From contig SDOX01000016.1 in NCBI GenBank assembly GCA_004565275.1, forward strand, positions 363,989 to 427,988: a stretch of 64,000 nt of DNA, read 5' to 3'. Numbering within the stretch: position 1 is the first letter of the stretch; each line of letters begins with the position of its first letter. Positions 9,545 to 22,912 of the stretch are shown here, in pieces. The stretch comes from Nannochloropsis salina CCMP1776. Its lineage: Eukaryota; Sar; Eustigmatophyceae; Eustigmatales; Monodopsidaceae. The notes beneath the pieces are model-generated. The model was not told where the DNA came from and did not search any database. It worked only from the letters and a program-made list of their open reading frames with translations. A program made the translations under genes and the position numbers.

Positions 9545-11237
9545 CTAAGGTCCCACTGCTACAGGGCTCGGCTTGCGCGGCGAAGGTAGGTTCTTGTCGA
9601 GGGCCAAAAGCGCCTGCTCGATCTCGCGGGAGCTTAGGGTCGCATGCTCCAATACGTTGTCAAATTTCTCGATTCTTTCCTCCAGCTTCGCCATTTTGTC
9701 CAACACACGCCGCTCCGTTTTTTTCCCTGCCTTGGCCAGATATAGCTTTGTCTTTTCTGACATTACTCCTACCATCTTCTCGCACACCGCGTTTAAAACA
9801 GAGGCCACTGCCTCTGTCTCCTGCCGCATGACCGCAGCGTCGTGTCCCGTATGAGGCACCACAGCCTCTCGCTCTCCCTCCCCTCTACCCCCTCGCAGCA
9901 CCAGCTCCCCAGTCTTGCCGCCCGATCCACCCGTCCGGCCCATTGCGGAAGATGACAATTCTGTAGATCGAGAGAGCTTGCTTGCCTTGTTGCCATGAGC
10001 CCGTGAAGCAAGCGAGGACGCGGATAACGCAGAGGAAGATGACGACAAGGAGGTGGCAGCACTACCTCCGCGGGCACCAGTATTGACGTGACTCGCACTG
10101 CGAGTGGCGTCCCTGTCTGCAGTGCTCAGGCCTCGACCCGCTTTGGTAGTGGCGGCTGTGCGCGTACTAGCACTCAGCGACCGGGTCGACGTAAAAGAAT
10201 TGCTTGCCTGGCTTCTCGCGGAGTCGGAGATGTCCATCGAGGTACTTGTTGCCCCTCTATTGCTCTTGTTCATATTCAAGTCCCCGAGACGCGTCGTTGT
10301 GTTTGCCAGCGGCAGCCCTCCAATACCTACGGAGCCAGAGCCTGGTAGTGTGTCAATAATAACGCTGAAGTCATGTATATCCACAGATATGATTTCTTGT
10401 GCATTCGACGACAATTTAAGCTGGATCTGCCATACTTGTTCACGCGGAATGGTATCGGCATGGACGGAAAAGCTGTACAGGCCAGGTAGACCCTCAACTG
10501 GACGACCTTGGACTTTGGTGACATGTCGATAATCAAATGTGTCCATGGGTCCTACTAAGGCATAAATATCCAGAATTTCAACGGATGCGGTAATGCAAAG
10601 GGATTTCACCACACATTCTACCTCTGAAGAAACTGTACGTGTGCGAACAATTGTGGCGTTTGGGAGATTTTGGAAATCTGGTGATTAGCGGATACAATAT
10701 CCTAAAATTCTATAAAGTACATCAAGATATTGATCTTCACATCGAATTGTGCCTCTCTATCTTTCAAATTGCTTTGGTCACAAATGTAACCAGAGGTAAC
10801 TGACGTCGACAAGCATTCTCCACATTCTTCTCTATTGATACTCTCACCTCTCAACTTTTTAAAGTAAGGAGGAAAGGAAGCACTATATATGCAAGAGGTC
10901 TCTTTTCGGAAGATTGACTGTACTCACCGTGCAAAAAGCAGGGGCGGGATTGCTCGCCCCGGTGTAGAGTTGTATCCTTCACTAGAAAAGGCTTTCCAAA
11001 TTCGAAAGCACCATTCTCAGATAGCTCTGGTTCGCAATGCCAATTTGATTTGACGAAAGGCATGGTGCTGTCGTATTTTATTGACGTAATTCCTTGTCGG
11101 CTGAATCGTACGCTCTGTAGAGGGATGGGGAGCCTAGGCCTTCTTAGGTATTTTTGCTCGGCAAAATTAGCGTGGTGAGCAAAAAGCATCATGTCAAAGA
11201 GTTCCATAATGAAGAGATTTGTTGTCGGTGGAGGCAT
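9545..11237 (-). CDS. unrecognised 480-residue protein with C-terminal coiled coil
   Basis: I join exon 11237-10928 (ATG at 11237, donor G|GTGAGT) to exon 10677-9545 (acceptor ACCAG|AT). Both splice sites are phase 1 and the total is 1443 bases. Without the first exon the frame has no ATG and begins mid-domain. Exon 1 plus the first 130 codons of exon 2 look like one beta-rich globular domain (VECVVKSLCITASVEILDIY, VWQIQLKLSS, VDIHDFSVIID). A long Ser/Thr/Ala-rich region follows, then a charged coiled coil (LDKMAKLEERIEKFDNVLEH) near the end. I do not recognise the family. The shape suggests a scaffold or cytoskeletal protein, but this is only inference. A CACGTGACGTCA element sits about 40 bases upstream of the start. 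The gap to the ChaC-RCC1 gene (9241-9544) is convergent and empty. Confidence 0.6.
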
Positions 11238-11274
11238 GGGTCGCGTTCCCCTTAAAGTGTTTTCTCCACAAGAG

Positions 11275-11286
11275 CACGTGACGTCA
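11275..11286. promoter_or_regulatory. composite G-box / CRE-like bZIP site
   Basis: CACGTGACGTCA overlaps a palindromic G-box (CACGTG) with a palindromic CRE (TGACGTCA). It lies 38-49 bases upstream of the proposed start at 11237 (minus strand). bZIP factors bind both cores in plants and algae. Use here is inferred from position only. Confidence 0.45.
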
Positions 11287-11904
11287 AAACCCTGCCAAAC
11301 ACGAGGGGCTACTAACGGCTCGACCGTTTAACTTCAAACCCAAGCAGCCGGGAGGTTTTCCTTTTCCCTGAGGATTCCAGATAATTGCTTGCTTGATACT
11401 GTCTACAGTCTGCCTTCGTCCACTGACATTCGTTATTAGTCACTTGATGAAAGATGAGGTGAGCAGCGCGCGGCGACAGGATACCACTTCATTATCAAAG
11501 TTTCTCAGGCCGCATACCGGCTGCAAACTCTTTCGTACATGCTTCTTTTACACAGCGGTGTGATAATCGATTTGGCACTCGAATATTTCTTTACTTTGTC
11601 TCCACACATGTAAATAGAGCAACGGCATGTCGAATTCAAATTGAAAAGGCTCTTTTCATGCTTTTTCAGGGCAATAGTGCGACGATATTCAACTTTCGCG
11701 AAGCTACCTTGTATTGCGTCAGGGCTCCCACGTCTGTCCTTTTTGAAATAAATCTATTTTCTCCTTATCCATTCTTTTTCTCAGCCTCTATCGTATGACG
11801 CACGGAAGTTTCGAGGCGATAACATCAACTGACTATCTTGCGCATGTGCTACGTTCTACTTCCATCCTCAGAGCCTCCACTTTTTTTTTCACGTCTACGT
11901 TCGA
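11287..11904. other. intergenic gap downstream of GDP-L-fucose synthase
   Basis: AT-rich sequence between the upstream region of the coiled-coil gene and the stop of the fucose synthase gene. It has no open frame of coding character. It probably holds the promoter of the former and the 3' UTR of the latter. Confidence 0.45.
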
Positions 11905-13601
<1,697 letters not shown>

Positions 13602-14437
13602 TGGCTGTTTAGTGTCATGTTACGGCCGGTGAACACGGTGACGGTATCAAATGCCGGTGCATTGCTGGTTTCGCAGCAAGAGTTGAGTGCAGGAAACGCT
13701 TTTTTCAAATTAATTTCTTGACACAAGGACTGGAGCGAAAGCGCAACCAGCTTCATAGCTCACACTCAAACAAGGATATTCAACTTAATCAACTAAATCG
13801 GATTCAAGACAAATGTGTTTTTGTAACACTTTCACGCAATATGGCAGGAACACGAGCACTCGCCCCAACGATTACAAAGAATCTGATCGCCTCCCTCGCC
13901 CATTTCACTTCAAAGGCACCAGACACGACACGCCTACCTTCAAGAACGAGCTACCCAGCCGTAAACGTTCCGCAATGAATCTATGCCATAATCTCCATGC
14001 CCATACATAGACACACGAAACTCTGGCGGGCGCTTAGCTGCCCCTTGGACCCATGGGAGGCTAGGGCGCTTCGCGACCCTCGGGACGCGCCGATCCGATC
14101 CTTTCATTGCAGGCGTGTCTGTGTCCCAGGCCCAGTAAAGTGGCTACGACGTTCGCAGAACGCCTTGACGGTAGAAATACGCGCACAATTTTAATCTTGG
14201 AATTTTTTCTGAGATTTGGGCAAACAGATAAAAGACTCAGGTTGCTTGTGTAAGGGTGAGCTAGACTTGATCCTGGATAGCAACATGAGAAGGCATAGTC
14301 CTGTCTACGAAGTCAAGCAATGCAGAATCAAAATATGCTGCTATTCGGTGGGGGGGGATTCTTGAGTGATCCTTGTCCAGAACAGCCCAAGAGTTCTGGC
14401 TTAACTAACAACTCCAGTTTCATTCCATGCAATCTAT
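13602..14437. other. intergenic gap
   Basis: Between two minus-strand genes. It should contain the promoter of the fucose synthase gene and the 3' UTR of the methyltransferase gene. Short frames in it lack family features or coding character. I see no RNA gene or repeat. Confidence 0.45.
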
Positions 14438-15426
14438 TTACTTTGTCGCTGGAGGTCCTGACCGCAACCATGCCCACCATTTCGACTCCCACACATTACC
14501 AGCTTTTCTCTCCCGCCCATTTTGATCTTTTGCTATTACTCCTTTCCTCCTATCTGCTTCTCTTCGTCCGGGCTTGGCGTGGATCATGTAAGTGGTCCCA
14601 AAATGCCATCGCGAAATGCTCGTTACCTCCAGACCTGCATCATGGCAAAGGCTTTCGATGTCCCGATTCCACACACATCCCCAGCGAGCCGTGTGCCGAT
14701 GGCTATTTTTATCCAATATCTCATTCAACCAGTCGTACGTGCTCCGACCGTGCTCAAGGAGCAAAATTTGTCCATCGTCCTTGCAAACTCGCTCCATTTC
14801 TTGCAGAGCCACCTTCGGATCCTCGAAGGAACAGAGGCCGAAGGTATCACAAACCGTGTCAAATGTGCGATCGGGAAAACTCATTTGGCTCACGTCCATT
14901 TTCCCGAAAAGCACATCGCCCCGGCGACTAAGGATAGAGACCAAAGGAAGAATATGAGAGCGCTGCAGAGGCAGCTGATCATTCTTCAAGCAAGAACTCC
15001 CGCATCACCTTTTCCTTACCTTTTCCTTAGCTTCCGCTCTGTTTCGGCCATCATCCCATCACACAAATCGATAATTGTGAGATTGGCCCCCTTGGGGAAG
15101 TAGTCCAGGTTTCGTCCGGTGCCTCCCGCCACCTCCAAAATCTTCCCCCGAGCCTGCCGCAACAACCACCACCGCAACAAGTTCAGGCCCATCACGATCT
15201 CATCCGTCCCGATTTCTTTATCGTACTTCGAAGCCCCCTCCCCAAAAATGGCCAATCGATCTGTCTCCGAGAAACGCTTCGGCTTGCCCGCTGCATCCTC
15301 CGCTTTCTCTGCAAGCGCTTTTTTTGCTGCTGCTTCCCGTTGGCTCAATGCCCAATAATACCCCCCACCGAGAATGCCTAAGTAACTGCCTATACCCAAG
15401 GTCAAGCTTTTGACAGAGACCCGCAT
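14438..15426 (-). CDS. membrane-anchored class I SAM-dependent methyltransferase (OMS1/METTL7-like)
   Basis: Exons 15426-15020 and 14927-14438 join in phase 2 (donor AAG|GTAAGG; acceptor with a strong pyrimidine tract ending CTTAG), giving 298 residues. Residues about 8-27 (LTLGIGSYLGILGGGYYWAL) form one membrane anchor. Motif I is ILEVAGGTGRNLDYFP, then LTIIDLCDGMM (motif post I). MDVSQMSFPDRTFDTVCDTF and GQILLLEHGRSTYDW follow the order seen in OMS1 and METTL7-type enzymes. These act at mitochondrial inner or ER membranes, with small-molecule or thiol substrates in the METTL7 case. The substrate here is unknown. The usual LxxGCGTG is changed to LEVAGGTG, which some family members share. Confidence 0.78.
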
Positions 15427-15815
15427 CAGCCTCCAACGTGCACAGATGATCTGATCCGAGGTAAAAGGGAAGACGGGAAAATTGCAGGCACCGCCCGTGC
15501 TTTGTAAGCTGTTCCTGTCGTGACCTGTACCCGTGTTAAGTCGTACATGTAATTAGCAGCATATCGTAGCTCTTTGAGGAAAGCGTCCCGAAATCAGCAG
15601 GAAGCTCGACGGCGACAAAAGCGATGAGAGACCTTCCACCTTGAGGCACTGCTAGCTCCGTGATACTAAATTTTATGAGTTGAACGCCCTTTCGGGACGT
15701 TATTTGCTCCGCACATCACCATTTGCAGCTGGTAATGTCATTCGAATACACGATCAACTTATTTTACAGGCCTTGGGTGCTATGCGTGGTGCCAGACAAC
15801 GGGAGTAAAGCTAAC

Positions 15816-17345
15816 ATGCAAGCTCTGGGGGCAAGTTCACCCGAGGAGACGGCAACTGCACAAATTCATGATGATAGGGAACATGAAGCCGTTCCCTCTC
15901 AAGCTGCAGGGGAATTGTTGGAAGATCATGGAGCAGGTCGGCATACGGCAATGAATGGAGACAACCCCTTCCTTGGCGCAGACATGGGGCATCCGCCAGG
16001 ACCCCGCTTCACTCCCTCGTCCCCCGGGACCGGCCCACGCCCAGCCCCCCCAGCCCCGCACCAGAGGCACGACCAGCCTGCTCTGGCCGAGGGACATTTT
16101 GTGGACGACGGCGTACCCCACGCAGCTGAATATGCGGGCACGAGTGCTACGTCCCTTCCACAGCGCCATTCGTGCCTCGCATTCTCGGGCCCGGCCTTCG
16201 TGGCCACCAACCTCCCCGTCCCGGCGGGCACGCCCTCCCTAGTGAGTCCCTGGAAACGCCGACGGGAAGGGTCTCAGGCCTCCTTGCGACCGCAGCAGCC
16301 GGTCAACCTGGGCACGCAGGTGGCGAAGGTTTTCGAGGGATGGGGCCTGTACTTGGGGGAAGTGGTGGGGATCCAGGGGGGAGTATACCGCGTCCGTTTC
16401 GAAGACGGCGAGGAGGAAAGATTTGAGCAGGAGGATATGGAGAAATTGCGGGCGTTGCTGCTGAATGCGGAGGCGGAGGTAGCCAGGCAGGGTCGGAACA
16501 GCAGGCTCCGGTTAAAAGCCTTGGGGGTGTTGGGCGAGCAGGGACTGAGGCTACTGGCAGAGGAGGAGGGAGACGGAGAGGTCTTGGCGCGTGCTGCTGC
16601 TGAAGTGGCATGCGGTGGACCTCGCGAAGAAGCAGGGGGGGGGGAGTATTGAGGGAGAGGTCGTGATGGAGGAGGGGGGGGAGGGGGAGGGGGAGGGGGA
16701 GGAGGAGGTTTTGTTGCATCGATGCCGGCGTTGTCGTTGTGTGTTTTCATCTGAGGGGGGGCTCCTGTACCACGTGGACAAGGATGTGTGTGGACGGTAC
16801 AAGCGGAAGGGAACACGGGAAGCGCCGCCCGAGGAGGAGGCAGGGAGGGCGGGGGAGCGGTTGAGGTGCCCGGTGTGCGAGGTGCTGTTTGAGAGCCCCA
16901 ACTGCCTCCGGTATCATCTAGAGCGGGCGGCAGGCTGCAGGACCGGGGGCAGGGGGGGGCAGAGGGAGGAGGCGGTTAGGGCGTGTGTGGCCTCCTTGCT
17001 GCGGCCGAAGGGGTCGAAGGTGGTGGTGGGGGGAGATGGCAAGGGAGGGAGGGGCGGAGGGAGGGAGGGAGGGAGGGAGGGCAAGGAGAAACCGAGGAAG
17101 TCGGCGGAGCTGAGGCGCTTGGCCACGAGCTTGAAAGGAGGAGAGTTGGAGAGAGAAGAGGAAAAGGAGGAGGGGGAGGGGAGGGAGGGCCTTGCAGGGG
17201 AAGCGTCCCTCGACGGCGAGCGGCGGTGATGGGAATTAGGACTATGGCGCGAGTGACGGGGGGGTTGGGAGAAGAAAGGGCTGTAAGGGAGGTGGGAGCT
17301 AGAAAAAATAAGGCGCAGCGGCCTGAGGGGGGGCTGGATGGAGAC

Positions 17346-17381
<36 letters not shown>

Positions 17382-19363
17382 GAGGAGGAGGAGGAGGAGG
17401 AGGAGGGGGAAGCGAGGAAGAGCAGGACAGCGAGACCGAGGAAGAGAGAGGGGGTAAGGCGGCCCGCGGCAAACGTCGGCGAGGAGGAGAAAGAGGAGGC
17501 CAACGGGCAGGGAGAGAGGAGGAAAGCGGGGAAAGAGGGTCCTGTCGCGTGGCTGAGAGCAAGATAAAGGTGTCCTTGCCCGGAGTAGGGGGGGTGGTGG
17601 AGACGGGCTTTGGTCCGCATATGGTGAGGGGGGCGGGGCGCGGGGGGAGAATTAAGGCGGAGGTCCGGAGCTTGCAGGAGTGGGCGCGTCACGGGGGCAC
17701 GCGAAGGAGGGAGGGAGGGAGGGGGGGGGAGGAGACGTGGGAGCCCGTGGCCGTGGCGGCGTGGCTGGAGGCACATGGCTTGGCGGTGGCCTCCCTCCCT
17801 GTCTCCCTCCTGCACCCTTCTGGCGGCTCCCGTCCGGCCCCGGACCCCACCCCTCTCGACTTGCCCCCCTTCCAAGCCCGGCGTCTGACCGAGGCCCCGG
17901 GCGGATCGGAACGGATGGAGGAGGGAATCGACTGGCTCCTGAATGCGGGGGGGCCGATCATGGCGCTTGACCTGTACCCGGTCTCCTCCACCGACACGAC
18001 CCTGGCGGTGGTGGGGACGAGCTGCTTGGCTCCCGCCGCGGGCACGGCCTCGGACGTGGAGGTGATGGAAGAGGCCCCAGGGAGTCCCCGGCTCCACGTC
18101 AAGGGGCGGCCGACAGGGGGTATGAACCTCCTGCAAATATGGGCCGTGGAGGGGGAGGCGGGAGGGGCACAGAAGGGAGGAAGAGCGACGCTTTTGTACG
18201 CGATCGAGCACGCCTTTGGACCGGTCTGGGACGCCCGGTGGTTGCCAGCCGAGGTCCTGGGGGAGAACGGGGGGGCGGAGGACGTGATGGGGTCCCTGGT
18301 GGCCGTTTTCGGGGATGGTTCGGCGCGCGTCTACGTCCTTCCCCTGCCCTCCGGCCTGCCCGGCCCCCCCTCGGCCCCGGGGCCCGTCATCCCGCTCCAG
18401 CCCGTGCAGGAGCTTCTCTCCCCTCGAGGCACCTGCCTAACCACCGTCCGTCCCTCCCCTCACGACCCCAGCCAGCTCCTGTGCGGCGCCACCAACGGCA
18501 TGGCCCTGCTCTACCGCCTGGAGCTTCCCCTCCTCTCCTGCCCTTTCCCCTCCCTTCCCGCCCTGTCTCCACCCCCGCCGCGCCGTCTCTTCCCCGCCCG
18601 CCGCTTTTACGACGCCCGCGAGGCCCCTCTGCCCTCCCTGAGCGCAGTGGACGCGGTGGCCTGGCACCCCACGCTCCCCGACCTTTTCGTTACCGGCGGG
18701 CACGACTGCAGCCTGCGCCTGTGGGACCTGCGCAAGCCTTTCCGGCCCGTGGTGGAGCGGGGAAGCTTCCGCCTGTGCCAGGCCACGGCCTGGCTCCCAA
18801 ACGGGGTCGGGTGCCTGGCCGGCTTTGCGAACGGAGCCGTGCGGCTGCTGGGGCTGCCCGAGGAGGCCCTCCGGGTCCGCTTCTACCGGCATGAGGCCCC
18901 TGTCTACGACGGGGTCACGGCCCTGGACGCGGCCTTCGACCCGGCGGTGGAGGGGGCGGTGGTGGTGAGTGTTGGCAAGGACGGGAAGATGGCGGTGATG
19001 GTCGTGGACAAGGAAGGCTTGATTCCGCGCCGGGTCGGGACCGCGCCGACTCGGACCTGCCTCATGACCCTGATGACCCTCCGGGGGGGCGACCGGGCGG
19101 TCCCTGGAAAGCATCCGGACTGCGAGGACGCTGGGGGAAAGGAGACGGAGACACGGCGCCTGACTTGCGATTTGACCTTTGCAAAGGCGCCCGTACGGGG
19201 GGAGTTGGTGGAGGTCTCCCCCTCCGGCGTGCCGCAGGTGCCTGTGCGCGTGGGCTTGACGGCCGCGCGAGTGGTGATGGACGGGAGAGGAGATCCTTTG
19301 GTGGGGGTTGGGGGGTTCTCGGGCCTCGGTCGTTTCCTAGGAATAAGGCGCTTCTTGACATAG
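15816..19363 (+). CDS. TFIIIC subunit 2-like protein (GTF3C2/TFC6) with Tudor-like and C2H2 zinc-finger modules
   Basis: The gene reads through three frames. Segment 1 (15816-16652; ATG also at 15735) has a Tudor-like domain near GWGLYLGEVVGIQGGVYRV and RFEDGEEERF. Segment 2 (about 16624-17229) has two C2H2-type fingers (CRRCRCVFSS, CPVCEVLFESPNCLRYHLE). Segment 3 (about 17558-19363) is a WD40 propeller with features of GTF3C2: FGPVWDARWLP, LVAVFGDGSARVYVLPLP, LLCGATNGMALLYRL, FVTGGHDCSLRLWDLRKP. Segments 1 and 2 become continuous if a run of ten G at 16635-16644 has one base fewer. Segments 2 and 3 may be joined by an intron (about 17226-17558) or through an acidic stretch in a third frame. 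TFIIIC binds the internal promoter of tRNA genes for RNA polymerase III. The identification rests mainly on the propeller. Confidence 0.6.
17346..17410 (+). repeat. GAG/GAA purine repeat tract
   Basis: About 65 bases of nearly pure (GAG)n with GAA interruptions, inside or next to the TFIIIC-like gene. In one frame it encodes an unbroken acidic run after DGDEEEE. It is surrounded by poly-G and GGGA-rich sequence that strongly biases all three plus frames to stay open, so coding status is uncertain. Confidence 0.7.
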
Positions 19364-19975
19364 AGGGGTGGGGGCCGTGGTGAACGAGAAAGAGGAGGGT
19401 ACCAGAACGGAAGGCAGGAGGAAGAAAACGCAGGGTGGTTGAGGGAAGAGGCTAAGGAGGGGGTAAGTAGAGGGATTTGTGGATATTTGTGCAGCATCGG
19501 AAGTGAGTTGGGTGTCAACTCAGCGGTCTCCACGAGTGGGGGACTTGGCAGGTCGGCGAGAGAGTGTTTACAGGGCCGCTGCAAGGCATGTGAGGTATTC
19601 GAGGGGGCAGGGCAGAAGCAAGGATGCCAGAGAGAGATGCGGCGACGACGCATTGGTCTGGCAAGACATAAGCCCTTTCTAGTCCTTGATCACGTACAGA
19701 GCTTTTGAAGATTGCCATGCGGTCGACTGGCAACCTTGGGAGTCTCAAAGAAATAGGTTGGGAGATATCCTTACGTTGTTGTACTTTCGGGCTAAGTGGA
19801 GCAGGCACTGCATAGGCTTCTGCGAGTTCATACATTATGTACATTTAAGAGTCGCACACAACTCCTTTCATCCCTCCGCGCTCATTCTCCTGCCCGTCCC
19901 CACCCGCAAGCGCTTACATCCCGTCTCAAGGCGACATCTCGGTCCACATGTCCCCCACAATTTTGAAGAGCGAGT
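19364..19975. other. convergent 3' gap
   Basis: Sequence between the stops of the TFIIIC-like gene (plus) and the two-module membrane gene (minus). Open frames in it lack coding character. Both 3' UTRs must lie here. Confidence 0.5.
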
Positions 19976-22573
19976 TCACGCATCCACCCACGACTGGGAC
20001 GAGTCCTTGGCCCCTTCACCGCTTGCGTGCGGACATTTCCCGCGCGTCATGCATGGCGGGAGCACCCCCAACCCCTGCCCGTCGTACAAGGTCATCTTCC
20101 GAGCGCCCTCGGAGCCCCCGCCTATCCTCTCCATCTCCACTTCGTCCTCTTCATCCACAATTTCCAAAGCTTCCCCATTCTCGTCCCTTCCGCCTGCTTC
20201 GAGCCCATCCCGAGTGTCTCGCGGTTGCCGCCTCAGATAGTACTCGACAAGGGGGTAAAAGTCTCTCATCTTGCTTGCGACGAATCGAGGGTCGTGGCAC
20301 CATTCTGGGGCGGCGGGGCCGCAGCACAGATGGTTGCTTAGCACGTGCAAGGGCTCCGTGCCTTCTCCTTCTTGCTTCTCGCATGTCGGCGGGATGATAT
20401 CAGCCAGCCCTGCGATCGGTGCTCCGGATCGCGTCGCCGAAGCTGCGCCCACGCCCGTCAATAATTTGGCAGGTGGAACCCTATGCCCTTCATGCCCCTC
20501 TCTCGTCCACGCACAGCCGCTCCCATTCCCTGGGCCCGCGTTTCCCGCTACCGTCGCGGGCCCGACCACCTGCCCCTGCGAGAGGATTTGCCGGTACAAA
20601 ACACCGGGGAAGGGGATGTGCTCACCACGGAAGTCCCGGCCCCAGGGCAGGAACAAGCCTTTCTCCTCCCGCACCATTCCTGGCAAGTCAATCCTGGCAG
20701 CCAAGGAATACTGAGGAGGCCCTAACCAGAGCGTGAAGGAACGGTCTTCCAGCCACGCTGGACCGAGCTCTCGGAGATAATGCTCGGTGATGTCCGCATC
20801 GTGCAGGGTCTGATAACCCCGATAGGGCAGACTCCGACCAACCGAGGACAACGAGACGTAGCGTACGTCATAGTCGCTGAAATTGGCGATGAAGGGAGGC
20901 TCGTACAAACTGTTGGCGGTCCGAGGCAGGCGCCCCGTCACACGCGCCCAAAGCTCGCGACCCTCTCCGCCCCCACGTCCCACCTCCGGGGCCCTTCTCC
21001 GCCCCTCACCCTCCACCTCGCCATCTTCCGACGGCTTGTCCCTGGCAACAGGCTTCCTATGGTTCTCTTTTTTGGTCGCTCCTTCCCTATTCATTTCCCT
21101 TTCTCGCCCCTCCTCCACCGGGCTTCTTTGTCCCTTCCAGAAACTCCACCCTCCGGCCCCCTTGCCCTTCTCAGGCACCCATGGCGCCTCGGCACAAGAG
21201 AAAAGGTACTTGGCATCTTTGTTCGCGAATTTCTGCTTGATATAATCAGGCGACGGCAGAAAGAAATTGAAGGGCAGGTTGGGGGCGCGGACGGACGGAC
21301 ATGCAATCACGGGCAGAGTCACGTCGTTGTAGACGATCCCATGCTTGCGGCGGTACCCACAAAGGGGCAAGGTCTCAAATTTCTCGCCGCCAACTCTCCT
21401 GGACAGGCGCTTCACGGCCACCGAGGGCGGGCATGCCCAGCCCCACTCCTGCGGTGTCTCTGTCGGATACCGGCCGCGCGGACCAAAGCACTCCCCCATG
21501 TCATCCGCGAGTTCCGACATGGGCGGGAGGCTGCCCACGCGGTCCTGGTAGATACGGAAGAATAGAATAAAATACCCGGAGGCTCGGTCGTCCGCCAGGG
21601 CCCGCAATTCGTTCGCATGGCCATGGTCCCCGTGGGACGTGATCACCACCTCATACCCTCCTTGCTTCGCCCCCGCCATGGCCGCAGTCAAATTTGCGTA
21701 GCAGTTGGGCCCGTTCCCGGAGGGAATGATATCCACGTCCCGGAGGCTGGCCGAGGAGACAAAATCCGGGATGGAATAGGATTGAAAGGAGAAATACCGG
21801 GCGTACGGAAGGGAGGACGAGGAAATCTTGATCTCCTCTCCTCGTCTGATGTACATCAGAGAGACGTGATAGATGGAGGTGGAGTCCGGGAAGGCGACGT
21901 TCCAGGACGCGAAATTGCTTCGTGAAAGTATATATGCGTGTGGGTGGGTGTGGTGTGTAAGTCCGCGATGTAAAGACAAATGACTACACAATTACCATGA
22001 CAATAAAATGACTTAGGTACCAAGACTCAGTAATGATGCAGTAAAAATAACCATAATATAAGACTGTGCTGCTCAGTAGCTTTCGCGTATGATACAACAA
22101 AAAAGCTTTCATTCCAAGTTTTGACGCGAAGGCGGATATTGGGCATAAGGAGATATAATTACCTTACAAATCTCCATGCACAATAAGGTGGATTGAGAAT
22201 TGCACCTGTCGTCGGGTATGAGCATACAATTTCGTAAAAATTATAAATCATATATATGTCCGAGCAGCGTTGGCATCACCAAGCCCTCAGTAATGCCAAG
22301 ATGACACCTCACTTTCGGTGAGTCCTCGCTACTTGATAAATTTCTGCATTGTATTTTATTGATATCAACTGAATTTCTTGCGCCAAACGCCCCAGAAAAA
22401 AGGTCTTTCGTAGGCATAATCCCTGCACGTGATCTGCCCATTTGTATCTTTTTACCTTTCTGCCAACGCCCCCAAAAAATGGTCGCTCCGAGACCTGCTA
22501 GAATCACCATGGTGAATTTCATGCTCCCCCATTGCCGTCGCTTTGATTGCGACGGTATCGGTGGTTTTGGCAT
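19976..22573 (-). CDS. uncharacterised two-module membrane-anchored protein, family member A
   Basis: Three exons, 22573-22456, 22205-22163 and 21917-19976, join in phases 1 and 2 to give 700 residues. The 43-base micro-exon supplies NPPYCAWRFV, and the third exon continues with ASWNVAFPDS. Residues 18-36 (MKFTMVILAGLGATIFWG) look like a signal anchor. Module 1 has YARYFSFQSYSIP, SASLRDVDIIPSGNGPNCY and ASGYFILFFRIYQ. Module 2 repeats the theme with VRYVSLSSVGRSLPYRGYQT, GVLYRQILSQ and KMRDFYPLVEYYLRR, separated by a charged linker. The Y-x-SF...SLxDxDI...G..N pattern recalls the DUF1214/DUF1254 type of fold, but I cannot confirm this. A second, clearly related gene lies at 52535-55492. The anchor and conserved cysteines suggest a lumenal or extracellular role. 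Function unknown. Confidence 0.7.
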
Positions 22574-22688
22574 GCCTGCGGCGAGTTGCGATGGGAAATG
22601 ATATATGGACGGGTTGAGGAGTCCTCAGTGAGGACCCTTCAACTTTACGATAAAAGCGAAATAAAACAAAAAAGGCCAATTTCGCAGC

Positions 22689-22912
22689 CTACGCCCTGCA
22701 ACCTAGCTTTCTTTCAAAGCGCAGGTAGGCCTTTTGGGTGCGTAGTACAAAGCGCTCGAAATCTTGCCTGTACTTGTCCTGTAGCGGGGTCGGACAGGGC
22801 CCCGGTGGCAAGGACGGCGCGGAGGGCCTCTCGCCCACACGGCTTGGCGACTTAGGTGCTTGCACTCCGTGCAATCAGGGTTTTTGGCACTCGGGGCACT
22901 CGTGGGAGGCAT
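22689..22912 (-). CDS. possible small spliced gene (53 residues), function unknown
   Basis: Two short frames, 22912-22841 and 22778-22689, join in phase 0 across a 62-base intron (GTGTGG ... CTACAG). The product starts MPPTSAPSAKNPDCTECKHL and ends KAYLRFERKLGCRA. The second exon is rich in Arg, Lys, Phe and Tyr and looks helical, and a C-x-x-C lies near the N-terminus. It is divergent from gamma-adaptin (start 23138) and upstream of the two-module gene on the same strand. The donor is not ideal. I recognise no family, and it could be non-coding. Confidence 0.35.

Noticed and set aside
16976-18211. 411-codon minus-strand frame opposite the TFIIIC-like gene
   Set aside because: Pro/Ser-rich translation of GGGA/GAG repeats; the plus strand carries recognisable WD repeats.
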